A DNA stretch of 64,000 nucleotides, from NCBI RefSeq assembly GCF_000306675.2, contig NZ_CP024871.1, positions 245,001 through 309,000 on the forward strand. Direction: 5' to 3'. Source of the DNA: Leptospira mayottensis 200901116. Its GTDB lineage: Bacteria; Spirochaetota; Leptospiria; Leptospirales; Leptospiraceae. Positions 1 through 37,758 of this stretch are shown here, piece after piece (the first letter of the stretch is position 1; each line of letters begins with the position of its first letter). The position numbers and the translations under genes were made by a program. Under the pieces are notes generated by a model. It was not told the origin of the DNA. It saw nothing but the letters and a program-made list of their open reading frames with translations, and did not search any database.

Positions 1-263
<263 letters not shown>

Positions 264-282
264 ATGTACAGAGTTTATGGCA

Positions 283-387
<105 letters not shown>

Positions 388-413
388 GTTGTCCGAAGCA
401 AGAAGAACCTTTG

Positions 414-462
414 CTGTAGTTTCCGTAAAAACAGGATTCAATGTTTACTTTAGAAACTACAG
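414..462. repeat. 10-bp inverted repeat beside tRNA-Thr
   Basis: CTGTAGTTTC (414-423) and GAAACTACAG (453-462) are perfect reverse complements around a 29-nt loop in the gap between the tRNA and the next gene. There is no T-tract, so it is not a clear terminator. It may be a remnant of a mobile repeat. Confidence 0.4.
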
Positions 463-534
463 TATCATCAGTCGTGCTCATGAAAACTCTACCTAAGTAT
501 AGATCGGTTGTAAAATGAGAACTACGAAAATAAT

Positions 535-1173
<639 letters not shown>

Positions 1174-1263
1174 TAAAACCTCTTATTCCGAAAAAACGTT
1201 TTTAAACAAAACATTTTTCAGATTCTTCTGGAGCATCTTTTAATAAGACCGGATTCGCTAAAA

Positions 1264-1295
<32 letters not shown>

Positions 1296-1324
1296 TGACC
1301 TTTTAGTATTTTCAGTCCGATTTT

Positions 1325-2125
<801 letters not shown>

Positions 2126-2140
2126 TTTGTGGTTTTATTT

Positions 2141-3466
<1,326 letters not shown>

Positions 3467-3525
3467 AATGCCCGATCGTCCTTTCGACAGAGAGGACGAT
3501 TTCTATTTTTAATTTCGGCATAAAT

Positions 3526-3556
<31 letters not shown>

Positions 3557-3575
3557 CTTTCCTTGAAATTGAATC

Positions 3576-7320
<3,745 letters not shown>

Positions 7321-7381
7321 TTCAATCCTCTCTTGATTTATTTCCTTCTTGGGCAGCCATGGAAGAGATTACGCAGGAAAC

Positions 7382-7410
7382 GTTATAAACTAATATTTGC
7401 GAATTATCAA
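7382..7410 (-). promoter_or_regulatory. Sigma70-type promoter of the outer-membrane protein gene
   Basis: On the minus strand TTGATA (7410-7405) and TATAAC (7387-7382) are separated by exactly 17 bases, about 60 bases upstream of the ATG at 7320. Five of six consensus bases match at each hexamer. Confidence 0.6.
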
Positions 7411-7690
7411 ATTGACTAAAATATTTATAATATTAATTTATCATGTTATATAAAATAAATATATACTAAAATTAGAATCGAATATGAGGCATTATGGGTA
7501 TGGGGGATTTTTATGGATTATGTCGGATGGCTTGGGTTTTGATGTTTTAAGGTAGATAGCTGGCGAGGTGTAGATTTGTCTATCGTATGTTGAACTGAAA
7601 CACTGAACTGTAGGAGGCGTTTTATATTTTTATAAACTTAAAATTTCTTTCTTTGTTAGGTTTTGTATTTTTTAAATTTGAAAGGATTTT
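7411..7690. other. AT-rich intergenic region
   Basis: Very AT-rich DNA between the barrel-protein promoter and the convergent end of the next gene. No coding frame, RNA gene or repeat could be recognised here. Confidence 0.4.
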
Positions 7691-8347
<657 letters not shown>

Positions 8348-8431
8348 AAGGCGCAAGAAAATGTAGATTTAAAAAAATGCAAATGAAAAAAGGAAATATA
8401 AATTTGATTTCTATGAAACGAATCATAAATC

Positions 8432-8487
<56 letters not shown>

Positions 8488-8490
8488 ATA

Positions 8491-9620
<1,130 letters not shown>

Positions 9621-9636
9621 AGTTAGAGTAATGTTT

Positions 9637-9850
<214 letters not shown>

Positions 9851-9904
9851 ATTAAAAAAAAATGCGAAAAAATATTTACTGCTCCGGATGGGGGCGCCAT
9901 ATCA

Positions 9905-10078
9905 GAGCCCGTCTCAAAACCTTTCAAGAAATCAGTTACAATGATTCAGTAAGTTTGTAATAAAATATAGAAGTTCCCACAAATTACGTCCTTTTGGTAG
10001 TTTATGAGCTTTCGAGTATATTTTATAACCGTTAAGTTCTCGTAGAGGTTCCTATTTCTGAGGTTTTGGGAAAGACTC
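9905..10078 (+). repeat. MITE-like repeat, copy 1
   Basis: A 174-bp element with imperfect terminal inverted repeats (GAGCCCGTCTCAAAACC at left; the right end reversed reads GAGTCTTTCCCAAAACC). It aligns along its whole length with the element at 23785-23951 (shared blocks include GAAATCAGTTA, GATTCAGTAAGTT, GTAATAAAATATAGAAGTTCC, GAGCTTTC). It begins four bases beyond the IS110 right end. No coding capacity. Confidence 0.8.
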
Positions 10079-10080
10079 TT

Positions 10081-10107
10081 AATAAGTTTTACTAAGAAAA
10101 ACTTATT
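10081..10107. repeat. 10-bp perfect inverted repeat
   Basis: AATAAGTTTT (10081-10090) and AAAACTTATT (10098-10107) form a 10-bp stem with a 7-nt loop immediately after the MITE copy. No T-tract follows. The next 120 bases lead to the transporter gene and hold nothing else recognisable. Confidence 0.4.
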
Positions 10108-10235
10108 AAAATCTCGGAGTATGATTTATAAATTCCGTAAAATTCTAACGATTTTTTAAACTTTGCTGGCAATCGAGTAGCACTCATTGATGAAAATGAC
10201 CTTGTAAGAGATTCTATATCCTTGAGATTGACCTA

Positions 10236-11567
<1,332 letters not shown>

Positions 11568-11695
11568 TTTGGTTTTAAATCCTACATTTATGATATTTAT
11601 GATTGATTCCGACATATTGCGGTAAGAACCGTTTTTCTATTGGATAGGATCGTATTTTAAACTTGCCTTTCATCGAAACGTTTAAATAGTTTTCT

Positions 11696-12235
<540 letters not shown>

Positions 12236-12424
12236 TCGAATAGTTTTAAAAGCTCGCCTTAAAAGTGTTCAAGTTCGTCTTAAAAAAGGTGAGATCGGTT
12301 GCAAATTCTCTAATAAAAGTAGTCCTTGGTTTCTTATTCTACTTTTTGGAATCTAACTTGGTGTTTTTTACTATTGAGTGATTTTAAAAATGGGCTGATA
12401 ACTTAAATGAGCCTTTGTCAGTAA

Positions 12425-12589
12425 AAGCCTGTCCCAAAATCTCAGAATATAGGAACCTCGATGAGAACTTAACAGTTATAAAATATGTTCGAAAGCTCGT
12501 AAATTACTAAAGGGACGTTTTGTGGTAACTTTTATGCTTTTATTGCGGACTTATCGAAGGATTACAAACCTAAGGTTTTGATATAAACT
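12425..12589 (-). repeat. MITE-like repeat, copy 3 (inverted orientation)
   Basis: Read on the minus strand this 165-bp stretch aligns with copies at 9905 and 23785: CAAAACCTTA, AATAAAA, AAGTTACCACAAAACGTCC, TTTACGAGCTTTCGAA, TATTTTATAACTGTTAAGTTCTC, GATTTTGGGACAGGCTT. It fills most of the 390-base gap after ppa; the rest of the gap has a weak CTCGCCTT/AAGGTGAG hairpin but no T-tract. Confidence 0.75.
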
Positions 12590-12624
12590 GCTAAAAACAA
12601 CAATGTATTAAAAGTATAGATCAA

Positions 12625-12942
12625 CTAATCCGACACGGAGCCACTAACCAAGTTTGTATTATTTTGTATTTCCTTCAGTAGTTTTTCAAGAGATTCTAAT
12701 TCGTTTTCCAATTGTATTTTTTCCGAAAAAATACTTCTTAATTCCTTTGTCAGCCATTGGTTTCGTCTTAAGAGAATTTTCTTTTGTAGATACAATCTTT
12801 GAATCAGGATGACGAATCTCAGTTCTCTTGGGGCTTTTTCTCGACGATCTGTATATTGGCTTACGAGACCAAGTCGGTTCCGAAGCTTCGGTAACGAGCC
12901 TAAATAATCTTCTAGTCTTGAAGAGTCATACCACTTCAACAT
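12625..12942 (-). CDS. Small coiled-coil hypothetical protein
   Basis: A 105-residue basic protein. ATG at 12942 is chosen because GGAGGTG sits four bases upstream; the frame is open nine codons further but that would bury the ribosome site. Residues 25-70 are Arg-rich ([24 protein letters not shown]) and 70-95 form a short coiled coil ([21 protein letters not shown]). No family recognised. It lies in the repeat-rich accessory zone. Confidence 0.6.
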   Translation of the reverse strand: MLKWYDSSRLEDYLGSLPKLRNRLGLVSQYTDRREKAPRELRFVILIQRLYLQKKILLRRNQWLTKELRSIFSEKIQLENELESLEKLLKEIQNNTNLVSGSVSD

Positions 12943-13166
12943 AGCCACCTCCGTTTGCGCGAACAACATCGATGACTTTTAGTATCCTGGAATTGATTGT
13001 ATTTAGGTTCGAGTCGAGTTCGTTTGTCCGGAACTCCATTAAAAAAAGTTAATCCCGATACAGGTTCGAAAAAGTCGCACATACGGACAGGATAATCTAT
13101 ATTTGTGATAAATGTCAATATGTATTATCACAAATATAGAGTTTTCAAATTCTATATAAAAATAAA

Positions 13167-14070
13167 CTATTTAAAATACTTTCCGAATCTTCTCGAAAGT
13201 ATTTTGGCCCTTTCATCGACAGAGATTTCACCGGTATTTTCGGCAAGATGAAAGTCTTGAATGAGAATTTGCCTCGTGATTTCCTCTTTTGCCTTCGAAC
13301 TTTTTTGAACGAATCTCATCGGATCTAATTTCCCCAAGAGTTTTAAAAAAGGTTTAGAAGCAACACGATTGATAAAAGAAGTTTCTGGCCTTGAATCAGC
13401 CCGGCTTTGATTTCAAAAGCGTCGTAGTGCAGAATTGCGACAGCCCAACAGACCGAACAAACTGAAAGACCCAAAGATGATAAATACGCTTTGTAAATCC
13501 CTAAAAACGGAAGAAAATAAATGAACATTAAAGTGATTGGTAACCCAACTATAGAACCGAGTAGAACAAAAAGAGCCTTACCCTATCGTCTCCTCTTTTG
13601 AGTCGTATTCTTTTAAGAATTATCCAAGCCGACAATAGAACCCAAAAAGTGGAGAAGTAAATGATTAAATGGTAATTCAAACTGAAGTCAAAAACGAAAG
13701 TGTCTGGATTTTCTAAAACTACCATTCTTTGACTAAAAGAAGCCCAGGTAAAATAGGAAAACCCTACGATACCCAGGATCAATATCCAAGCTGGAATCTT
13801 CTGCCTTACGTTCTCCATTTTTTTACAAAGAAGATATAGAATAAAAGTTCCGACAGACATCGGAAGGAAGGTTATGTTCAACCCAAAGTTACGGTATTCA
13901 AGAGGAAACAATCCTCTAAGACCTTGAATGCAGAGCCAGAGCGCCATACATAGATTCAAAAACAGGAATAGAGTCTGTAATTTTTGTCTTGGCTTTAAAC
14001 TAAAGACATAGATTCCCAAAAACAAATGGAAAAATCCCGCTAAAACTGGAATAAAATGGTTGAGGTTCAT
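13167..14070 (-). pseudogene. 7TM-type membrane protein, broken by two frameshifts
   Basis: Starting at ATG 14070, the product has about seven hydrophobic helices ([33 protein letters not shown] and others), like the histidine-kinase N-terminal 7TM domain. Coding continues across two frame changes: after 'RVRLF' near 13580 it resumes in another frame as '[18 protein letters not shown]', and after 'LLLNLF' near 13345 it resumes as '[13 protein letters not shown]' to the stop at 13167. Each break is repaired by adding one T to a run of T. Restored length is about 300 residues with a soluble tail of about 65 residues lacking a recognisable catalytic domain. Either decay or sequencing error. Confidence 0.65.
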
Positions 14071-14507
14071 AGTGCTAATTCTTCGCTAAAATTTAGTTAT
14101 TCATATTCGCTTATATTTCGTAGTTCGGTTTCGAGTCTTTACGTTGCTACGGTCTATTTTCTTTTCAATTTGATATAAAACCAAATTTGAATTCACATGG
14201 GAAAATTTTTTAAGAAGGAAAATCACTTTTGAAGAAAAGAAGATCAAAAAAAAATAAGAAACTTTTCTACCAAAATCCTATCTTTTGGCGACAAAAACAT
14301 GTTTTTATTCATCGATCTTTTTTCCATAACCTAAAACAAGGCAAAAGATGCCACTATATTTCTTTTTACAAATTATGACTCATCAATAATTGCTGTGCCG
14401 ACATTTGAATTGATTTTTGAAAGTTGTGCTACTAATAGGTTTTTAAAGACACATTAGTATTATTTTAATACCGATGTCAACAAGAAAGTATTATTCTAGG
14501 ACATGTT
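14071..14507. other. Intergenic region
   Basis: AT-rich gap between two divergent genes, presumably holding both promoters. No repeat, RNA or coding remnant recognised. Confidence 0.35.
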
Positions 14508-14906
<399 letters not shown>

Positions 14907-15062
14907 AAGAAGTTTTTCCTTTATCTTAAAACGCCCGTTTAAACAAAACCTAGTTCCTTAGCATTCAATATCACCTTCCAATACACAGAATTTTTTTCAA
15001 CAGGACAAAGTTTTGGTTCTACCATCTCTAAACGTTCTCGGGTTGTTTGTAGACAATACGAA

Positions 15063-15190
15063 GAATTTGTCTCACAACCTTAAAAAGAATCAGGATCGTA
15101 ATTTCTAAGTCACCGGTAATAAACGTAGTTCCACAAATTTCGTCTTCTTACGTTCTTTTTGCGGTTTGAAACGACTTTTAGCAACGAACT
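15063..15190 (+). repeat. Decayed MITE-like repeat
   Basis: The segment starting GAATTTGTCTCACAACCTTAAAAAG and continuing AATCAG, AATAAA, TAGTTCC, AAATT and CGTC follows the same order as the well-kept copies at 9905 and 23785, with many substitutions and no clear right end. It lies in a 630-base gap (14907-15540) that otherwise shows only AT-rich sequence. Confidence 0.45.
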
Positions 15191-15539
15191 TGCTGGCGAT
15201 AGTCGATGGCAGTGTTTCTAATTGCGTGAGATTTCCCGCATTTAAAAAAGACTCTGATTTTTTTACACCAAACTCACGTTAAAATAAATCTCTACCACAA
15301 TTGAATTTGTATTGACTGAAATATCGCATCGATAACATTTGGCCCGAAGGGATTTCGTGATATTTTATAAAATACACAATCACAAATTGTGGCCACAAGA
15401 AGATCATCTTAACAAGCCGCAAAAACGATTTAGGAAATGGTTTCGATTTTTCTGGACATCCTTACATTCCGCACTCCATTTCGAGTGCGCTTTTTTTCTC
15501 CAAAACAAACAGAAAATAAACACGATTCATACAAAAAAA

Positions 15540-15887
<348 letters not shown>

Positions 15888-15897
15888 CTACGATAAT

Positions 15898-16778
<881 letters not shown>

Positions 16779-16800
<22 letters not shown>

Positions 16801-16934
16801 GAGGACTCCGAGATCATTCTTTTAATACAAAAGGAACGATTACCGTCTGGATTGACAAGCAAAAGATCGACCATTTAAAAACAGAAGAAATGATTTTGTC
16901 GTTTGAATTTTCTATGAAAAATTCTGAAGCATAA
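16779..16934 (+). other. Short coding-like frame, unknown
   Basis: An open frame of 51 codons from ATG 16779 to TAA 16932-16934 reads in part 'NTKGTITVWIDKQKIDHLKTE' and 'EMILSFEFSMKNSEA', with ordinary composition. It overlaps the 5' end of the acyltransferase gene, so it is more likely the 3' end of a lost gene than a working one. The rest of 16935-17207 holds a decayed repeat (CCTAAAATGTAGGAGTTCCTACAATT shared with other gaps, 17062-17090). Confidence 0.3.
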
Positions 16935-17207
16935 GGTGGATTTACGGTAAACCTGCTTGAGTTCCCGCTATTTGTAGAAAGGTATTTTCCTATCAAATCA
17001 AAAAAACTCAACACGGTTACTCCCGATATGGTCGCAACGTCTCCTAGGCAAGATGTAAAGTCCTAAAATGTAGGAGTTCCTACAATTAAGGTTATTGTGG
17101 ATTACGAAATTTTTTATATAACCTTAAAAGAGGTTTTTCTACCAAGCAGAGACTAACGCAGATTATTCTACTCTGCGTGCAATCACTACCTTACTTACAT
17201 TTCGGGG

Positions 17208-17557
17208 AATCGATTGTCAAATTTTTCGAAGTCCGGGCTCCTTGTTTTTATAACCCCTATTTGTTTTCTCTTAGAGCCACTGAATATTCTCCGAAAAACA
17301 AGCCAAAAAAAATCCATGAAAGAATCGGCTGTTTGAAATCTCTACTGATCCCTACATGATGGATGCCATGAATTTTGAGATAGATTCCTCGTTTAGGCGC
17401 AGAATTCCAGCATGTTGTTGTATAGTTTTCAATAGTCGTTTCTCTACGTACATCCATTCCTGCATATATTTTTCTTTTCACTTCTGTTGGTTTTTTTGTC
17501 TTGTGGTTAATGTTTTTCTTTGATTTAATCCACGTTTTTCATGTCCGGAGGCATCAT
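17208..17557 (-). mobile_element. Internally deleted IS110 remnant
   Basis: On the minus strand the left end of the 8.4-kb IS is recognisable from 17557 (ATGATGCC, then TGAAAAACGTGGATTAAAT, ACCAACAGAAG) through the first codons 'MKRKIYAGMDVRRETT'. About 30 unrelated codons follow, then coding homologous to the C-terminal half (ATTTCAAACAGCCG, then 'FFGLFFGEYS' matching '[10 protein letters not shown]'), continuing out of frame as DNA similarity (ACAAATAGGG, GGACTTCGAA) to about 17208. It cannot make a functional transposase. Confidence 0.8.
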
Positions 17558-17674
17558 TTTATCTAAGGAAAAAAATCCACGTCTTGAAAATGAAAGCTCC
17601 GGGAGTTGACCTCAAAAGGTGGGTCGGAAATTCTGGAATTTGCCTTTTTATTTTTTTAAGATCTTATTGTTTGC

Positions 17675-21269
<3,595 letters not shown>

Positions 21270-21279
21270 GTCTAGAAGA

Positions 21280-21343
<64 letters not shown>

Positions 21344-21348
21344 GCGAC

Positions 21349-23757
<2,409 letters not shown>

Positions 23758-23784
23758 TCTTTATTCAAAAAGGAGATTTATTAA

Positions 23785-23951
23785 GAGTCTGTCTCAAAAA
23801 CCTTAAAAGAAATCAGTTATAATTGATTCAGTAAGTTCGTAATAAAATATAGAAGTTCCTGCAAATTACGTCCCTTTGGTAGTTTACGAGCTTTCAAGTA
23901 CATTTTATAACTGTTAAGTTTTCCTATATTCCGAGGTTTTGGGACAAACTC
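23785..23951 (+). repeat. MITE-like repeat, copy 2 (best preserved)
   Basis: A 167-bp element with terminal inverted repeats GAGTCTGTCTCAAAAACC and, reversed from the right end, GAGTTTGTCCCAAAACC. It is flanked on both sides by TAA, a probable 3-bp target duplication. It inserted 28 bases after the pheT stop. No open frame of interest. The following 240 bases up to the carbonic anhydrase gene are AT-rich without recognised features. Confidence 0.85.
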
Positions 23952-24194
23952 TAAAATTTCGTTTTCGTTTAGGTAAAAATTTATTTTTATCTATTTCAGC
24001 GGATGTTGCACTGAAAAATTGCTCGAAACTGTATTCTAATTCTTCTGAGATAAAATTCGAAGAAGTTTTATTTTTTAGTGCTATTGGGAGTCTCTTTCCT
24101 AATTTTGATTCGTTAAGTTTTGAGATTAATTTTTGAACGTATTCCGCCTTTTCGTGCGGGAAAATACCCGGTTTCGGGAAGGATATAAATAAAT

Positions 24195-24764
24195 ATGAAT
24201 ATTCATGAAACTGCATTTATTCATCCTAAAGCGACCGTGATAGGTCATGTGGAAATGGGGCCGTATTCTTCCCTTTGGCCTGGAGTGGTCGTCCGTGCGG
24301 ATATGAATCGGATTGTTCTAGGGGAAGGAGTGAACATTCAGGATAATTCTACTCTACATACGGATTCGAGTCGAGGAATTACGATTGGAGATTATACATT
24401 AGTCGGCCATAATACAATGTTGCACGGTTGTAAAGTCGGAAGAGGTTGTCTGATCGGTATTGGGAGTATCGTTTTAGACGAGGCTGAAATCGGAGACGGT
24501 GCAATGGTGATGGCTGGTTGTACAGTTCGTGGTGGAAAAAAAATTCCTCCGGGAGCAATGGTCATACAAAAGAAGGGAGAACTAAAAATTTTTGAAGGAA
24601 AAGCAAAGCCCGTTTTGAGCGTAGCCGGATGTTTGGAATACATTGCTCTTTCCGATCGATTTAAAAAAGGAATTTTCGGCCCTTTCACGTCGGAAGAAGA
24701 AATTGAATTTCAGAACAAGGCAAAAGAAATTTTAAAGGGAATGGGGATTTCTTTCAAAGGTTAA
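24195..24764 (+). CDS. Gamma-carbonic-anhydrase-like (YrdA/PaaY) hexapeptide protein
   Basis: A 189-residue left-handed beta-helix protein. Hexapeptide repeats run from about residue 10 to 130 (for example VIGHVEMGPYSSLWPG, IVLGEGVNIQDNSTLHT, IGDGAMVMAGCTV). The three zinc-ligand histidines are His55 (LHTD), His72 (GHN) and His77 (LHG), as in gamma carbonic anhydrases. A C-terminal helix (EEEIEFQNKAKEILKGM) closes the trimer. Carbon dioxide hydration is possible, but many members with this layout are inactive or act on acyl-CoA. GGAAGGAT lies upstream of the ATG. Confidence 0.85.
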   Translation: MNIHETAFIHPKATVIGHVEMGPYSSLWPGVVVRADMNRIVLGEGVNIQDNSTLHTDSSRGITIGDYTLVGHNTMLHGCKVGRGCLIGIGSIVLDEAEIGDGAMVMAGCTVRGGKKIPPGAMVIQKKGELKIFEGKAKPVLSVAGCLEYIALSDRFKKGIFGPFTSEEEIEFQNKAKEILKGMGISFKG

Positions 24765-24771
24765 GATCCTA

Positions 24772-24829
24772 TCGAGCGCCAATAGAAGCGAGATGCTGAG
24801 TTACTTCGAGCGCCAATAGAAGCGAGATG
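24772..24829. repeat. Pair of 24-bp direct repeats
   Basis: The 24-mer beginning TCGAGCGCCAATAG and ending AAGCGAGATG occurs at 24772-24795 and again, identical, at 24806-24829, separated by CTGAGTTACT. It is just after the carbonic anhydrase stop codon. A related string (ATCGAGCGACAAAA) occurs at 32991. Confidence 0.85.
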
Positions 24830-24969
24830 GTTTTAGTTTAACAGAAATGCAGAACTACTACAATTTTAAACAACAGGAAAAAAACGTTAATGCGAAGTAA
24901 AATGTGGGAACTCCTTCGTTTTATAAAAGATTCACGATGATATTTCTACCTAAGTTTAGGGACAAGTTC
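24824..24969 (+). repeat. Decayed MITE-like repeat (copy 4 subtype)
   Basis: The segment follows the order of the copy at 29801: GAACTAC, ACAATTT, AGGAAAAAA, GTGGGAACTCC, TTTT and, at the right end, TTTAGGGACAAGTTC next to TA. Left boundary is uncertain and overlaps the 24-bp repeat. Confidence 0.5.
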
Positions 24970-25026
24970 TAGGTTATATCGAACCCTCATTTTTTAAGAT
25001 TTTTGTGATGCTTTCAGACTTTGAGT

Positions 25027-25506
25027 TTATCTTTTTCTGAATCCAAATTCCAAAAAGTTTTGGCGAAATAAAGCCGTGTTTTTCGGACTGAGAAGATTTA
25101 CTTTTTTTCCTATAACCGTAATGTGGCAGTCGATATATTCATTTCCATAGGAGTCTCCTTCTTGAATTGAAAAATCAATGCTCGCAAATATTCTGCTTTG
25201 TTTGTTTGGTTTTTTGATTTGAAATGGAAGCTCTTTGTGACCTTTTCCATTCAATGAAATTTTGAACAAAGATATAAATTCGGAAGAAAACAGGCCGTTT
25301 GTGCCGAGAACAATCTGATAATTTCCGGGGTTTTTGGTGGGTAAGCGAATGGATAAAGACATGTTGTTGTGCATTCTGACGTTCAAATAAAACGGATAAC
25401 TGGCAGCTTCTTCTTTAAAATAATTCGGAAGTGTAATATCATGACTCTGTATTTTATCCTTTGAAAATAGGGACAGAAGAAATATCCATAAGAGTAGTGG
25501 ATTCAT
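25027..25506 (-). CDS. Secreted hypothetical protein
   Basis: A 159-residue protein with a short signal peptide (NPLLLWIFLLSLFSKDKIQS). The mature part alternates beta-strands ('YPFYLNVRMHNNMSLSIRLP', 'GNYQIVLGTNGLFSSEF') and ends basic (FGFRKR). No family recognised. It sits upstream of a lipoprotein gene on the same strand but 60 bases of gap and no overlap separate them. Confidence 0.6.
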   Translation of the reverse strand: MNPLLLWIFLLSLFSKDKIQSHDITLPNYFKEEAASYPFYLNVRMHNNMSLSIRLPTKNPGNYQIVLGTNGLFSSEFISLFKISLNGKGHKELPFQIKKPNKQSRIFASIDFSIQEGDSYGNEYIDCHITVIGKKVNLLSPKNTALFRQNFLEFGFRKR

Positions 25507-25567
25507 TTTGATTGAAAAAGTATCATCCTTAGGTTCTTTCTTGTCCTTTTAAAGAATATCGCTTAAC

Positions 25568-26206
<639 letters not shown>

Positions 26207-26340
26207 ACGATAGGCGCTCCTAGGAAATGGAAAAAGAACTTCTTGGTGGAAGTAACGAGTCAATTCATTTATTTCAATTCACTAAAATAATGGAAACTTT
26301 TATCGGTAGCGGTTCCTTGAATTTTAAAACATATTCAAAG

Positions 26341-26379
<39 letters not shown>

Positions 26380-26396
26380 ATGAATCGATTTATCGA

Positions 26397-27016
<620 letters not shown>

Positions 27017-27036
27017 ATAACGTACAACCATCCTGC

Positions 27037-28297
<1,261 letters not shown>

Positions 28298-28317
28298 AAT
28301 ATCCTGAAAATTTTTGG

Positions 28318-28371
<54 letters not shown>

Positions 28372-28372
28372 C

Positions 28373-29169
<797 letters not shown>

Positions 29170-29297
29170 TTTTCGTTTTTCTATTTGGAATCTATTCATT
29201 AAAAAATTCAAAGACCGAGTTAGAGTTAATTGACGTTTTTAAATGAGTTGTTAATTCGGAAGTAAGGATATCAGGAAAAGGGGAAATCGATCTGAGA

Positions 29298-29507
<210 letters not shown>

Positions 29508-29800
29508 TCCGATCCTTTGCCTTTATGAAAGAATAGCGTGACTCTGAAAAAAAGCAAGCCATTCCTACTACTTCACTTATAGGAAGGTGGATTGAAACAA
29601 CCTAATTCTTATCTTTTTCTTATGTGCTTCTGCAAAAATAAGTACTTAAAATGAAAGTAAAAATAGAAATAATATTTATAATTCTCGAACAATCTTTTCG
29701 GTTGTTAAATTTTTATAGGAGTTCCCGAATTCCAAGATTTAGGATCAGCTTTTAGTACAAGTTTAAATTTTTAATTGAACTCGGTTTAAGATACGATTAA

Positions 29801-29951
29801 GAGTCTGTCTTAAAACTTCAAAATGTAGGAACTACAATTTGAAACGGGAGGAAAAAACCTCCGATCCGACTAATCTGTGGAAACTTCCCACATTTTTTTA
29901 GAAACTTGCCGGATCGTTTAGAAATATTTTTTTAAGGTTTTAAGACGGGTT

Positions 29952-29952
<1 letters not shown>
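29801..29952 (+). repeat. MITE-like repeat, copy 4 (second subtype)
   Basis: A 152-bp element with ends GAGTCTGTCTTAAAAC and, reversed from the right, GAACCCGTCTTAAAACC, flanked by TAA at 29798-29800 and 29953-29955. The interior (ATGTAGGAACTACAATTTG, AATCTGTGGAAACTTCCCACA) is the second subtype, recurring in decayed form in several gaps. The last base forms part of the transporter's stop codon. The preceding gap (29508-29800) holds another decayed fragment at about 29710-29756. Confidence 0.8.
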
Positions 29953-31289
<1,337 letters not shown>

Positions 31290-31312
31290 AGCTTGCCTTT
31301 TTGTTTCTAACT

Positions 31313-31344
<32 letters not shown>

Positions 31345-31346
31345 AG

Positions 31347-31385
<39 letters not shown>

Positions 31386-31438
31386 TTTTTAGAGTCTCTA
31401 ATCTGAATCAGAAATCACTTTTTGATTGTCCAATTAAG

Positions 31439-32334
<896 letters not shown>

Positions 32335-32351
32335 AATTTAATTCTGAATTT

Positions 32352-32984
<633 letters not shown>

Positions 32985-33112
32985 TTATCGAGCGACAAAA
33001 CTCAAGTAACGCCTCACTGGATGGATCTCCGGTTCAAGAACGTTTGATTTGAGTGTGGGAGGCATCGGCTTTTCTGGAACGAATTCTTATTTTAAAAGAC
33101 GTTTATTAATCC

Positions 33113-33140
33113 TTGCAAAATAAGAATAATACGTTATGCT
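33113..33140 (+). promoter_or_regulatory. Possible promoter of the 7TMR-DISM phosphatase
   Basis: TTGCAA (33113-33118) and TATGCT (33135-33140) with a 16-base spacer, about 40 bases before the ATG. The preceding gap (32985-33112) contains ATCGAGCGACAAAA, related to the 24-bp repeat at 24.8 kb, and nothing else recognised. Confidence 0.4.
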
Positions 33141-33178
33141 ATCATTTATTTTTTGAAGGAAAAATTTGAAATAACATT

Positions 33179-35779
<2,601 letters not shown>

Positions 35780-36035
35780 AGTTTATGATAAACTTTCCTA
35801 CAAATTTGTATGTTTCTTTGAACGATTCGATTGTTAAGAAATAGTTCCAGATCTGAGAACATTCTATCGAGAAAAGTTTATATCATGAAGTTTCGTATAA
35901 GGTTATAAGCGATTATTTTCAAAGTCTTGTATTGTAAGTTTTGCTCTCGTGAATGCTTTCGATAAAAATATCCGTAATTTCAGAGCGATTGGAGCTGATT
36001 TGAAAAATGTTAAAAGTGTATAAGAAATAAATTAA

Positions 36036-36293
36036 GAACTTGTTTTAAGATCTTGGAATGTGGAAACTCCTGTAGGAATTGAACGACTAAAAAGTCTGTT
36101 CGAAACTTCCCAATTTACCCAAGACGACGTAATCTGTGAGAACTCCTGTGCTTTGAGCGATTAAAATTGGTATGAATTGCAACCGTAATGTTGTCTTGAT
36201 CCTTGAAACACAGGAGTTCCTGTAGGGATTTGCGGAAAAACTAGGACGTTATCTACATTGAACTCACGTTATTTTAAGATTTTGGAATAAGGC
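36036..36293 (+). repeat. Decayed composite MITE-like repeat
   Basis: In the 900-base gap 35780-36690, GAACTTGTTTTAAGATCTTGG (after TAA) and ATGTGGAAACTCC resemble the left end of the copy at 29801, and GATTTTGGAATAAGGCC resembles the right end at 12425. Inside, GAACTCCTGTG (36140-36150) and CACAGGAGTTC (36209-36219) form a perfect 11-bp inverted pair. The rest of the gap is AT-rich with no recognised feature. Confidence 0.45.
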
Positions 36294-36690
36294 CTATAAA
36301 TAGGAGATTTACTTTTAAAAAGCAACTCTATGAATTGAAGGATAAAATAATACATTTCTGGTTTAGAAGGAATATATCATCTGAAAACGGTTTTGAATTT
36401 TATAAACCGATTCGAAAGCACTCGAAGCGCAGAACTAACTTTTGTTATTTTGAAAGGAAATTCTTTTTCTGAATTCTTCTAACAACGAACGGTTTCGGCC
36501 TAAATTTTTAACTCAGTGCATTAAACACTAGGAGAGAGAAACAAAGTATATTTTGAAGAAATAAAAAATCTGAATCTTAAAGCGAATGGGTATTTAAAAT
36601 TCACGAATTGATTTTATGAAGGGAGTGAACTTTTATTTTTTTCCCGATTTACTACAATAGTTGTAGAATTAAATCTTAAATTCTGATTTG

Positions 36691-37754
<1,064 letters not shown>

Positions 37755-37758
<4 letters not shown>

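Noticed and set aside
12936..13118. 60-codon minus-strand frame
   Set aside because: Overlaps the ribosome site and start of the coiled-coil gene, and its composition is not protein-like.
16814..17014. 66-codon minus-strand frame upstream of the acyltransferase gene
   Set aside because: The opposite strand gives a more protein-like frame over the same DNA and there is no ribosome site.
24772..24829. CRISPR-like array
   Set aside because: Only two repeats, a 10-base spacer and no cas genes anywhere in the window.
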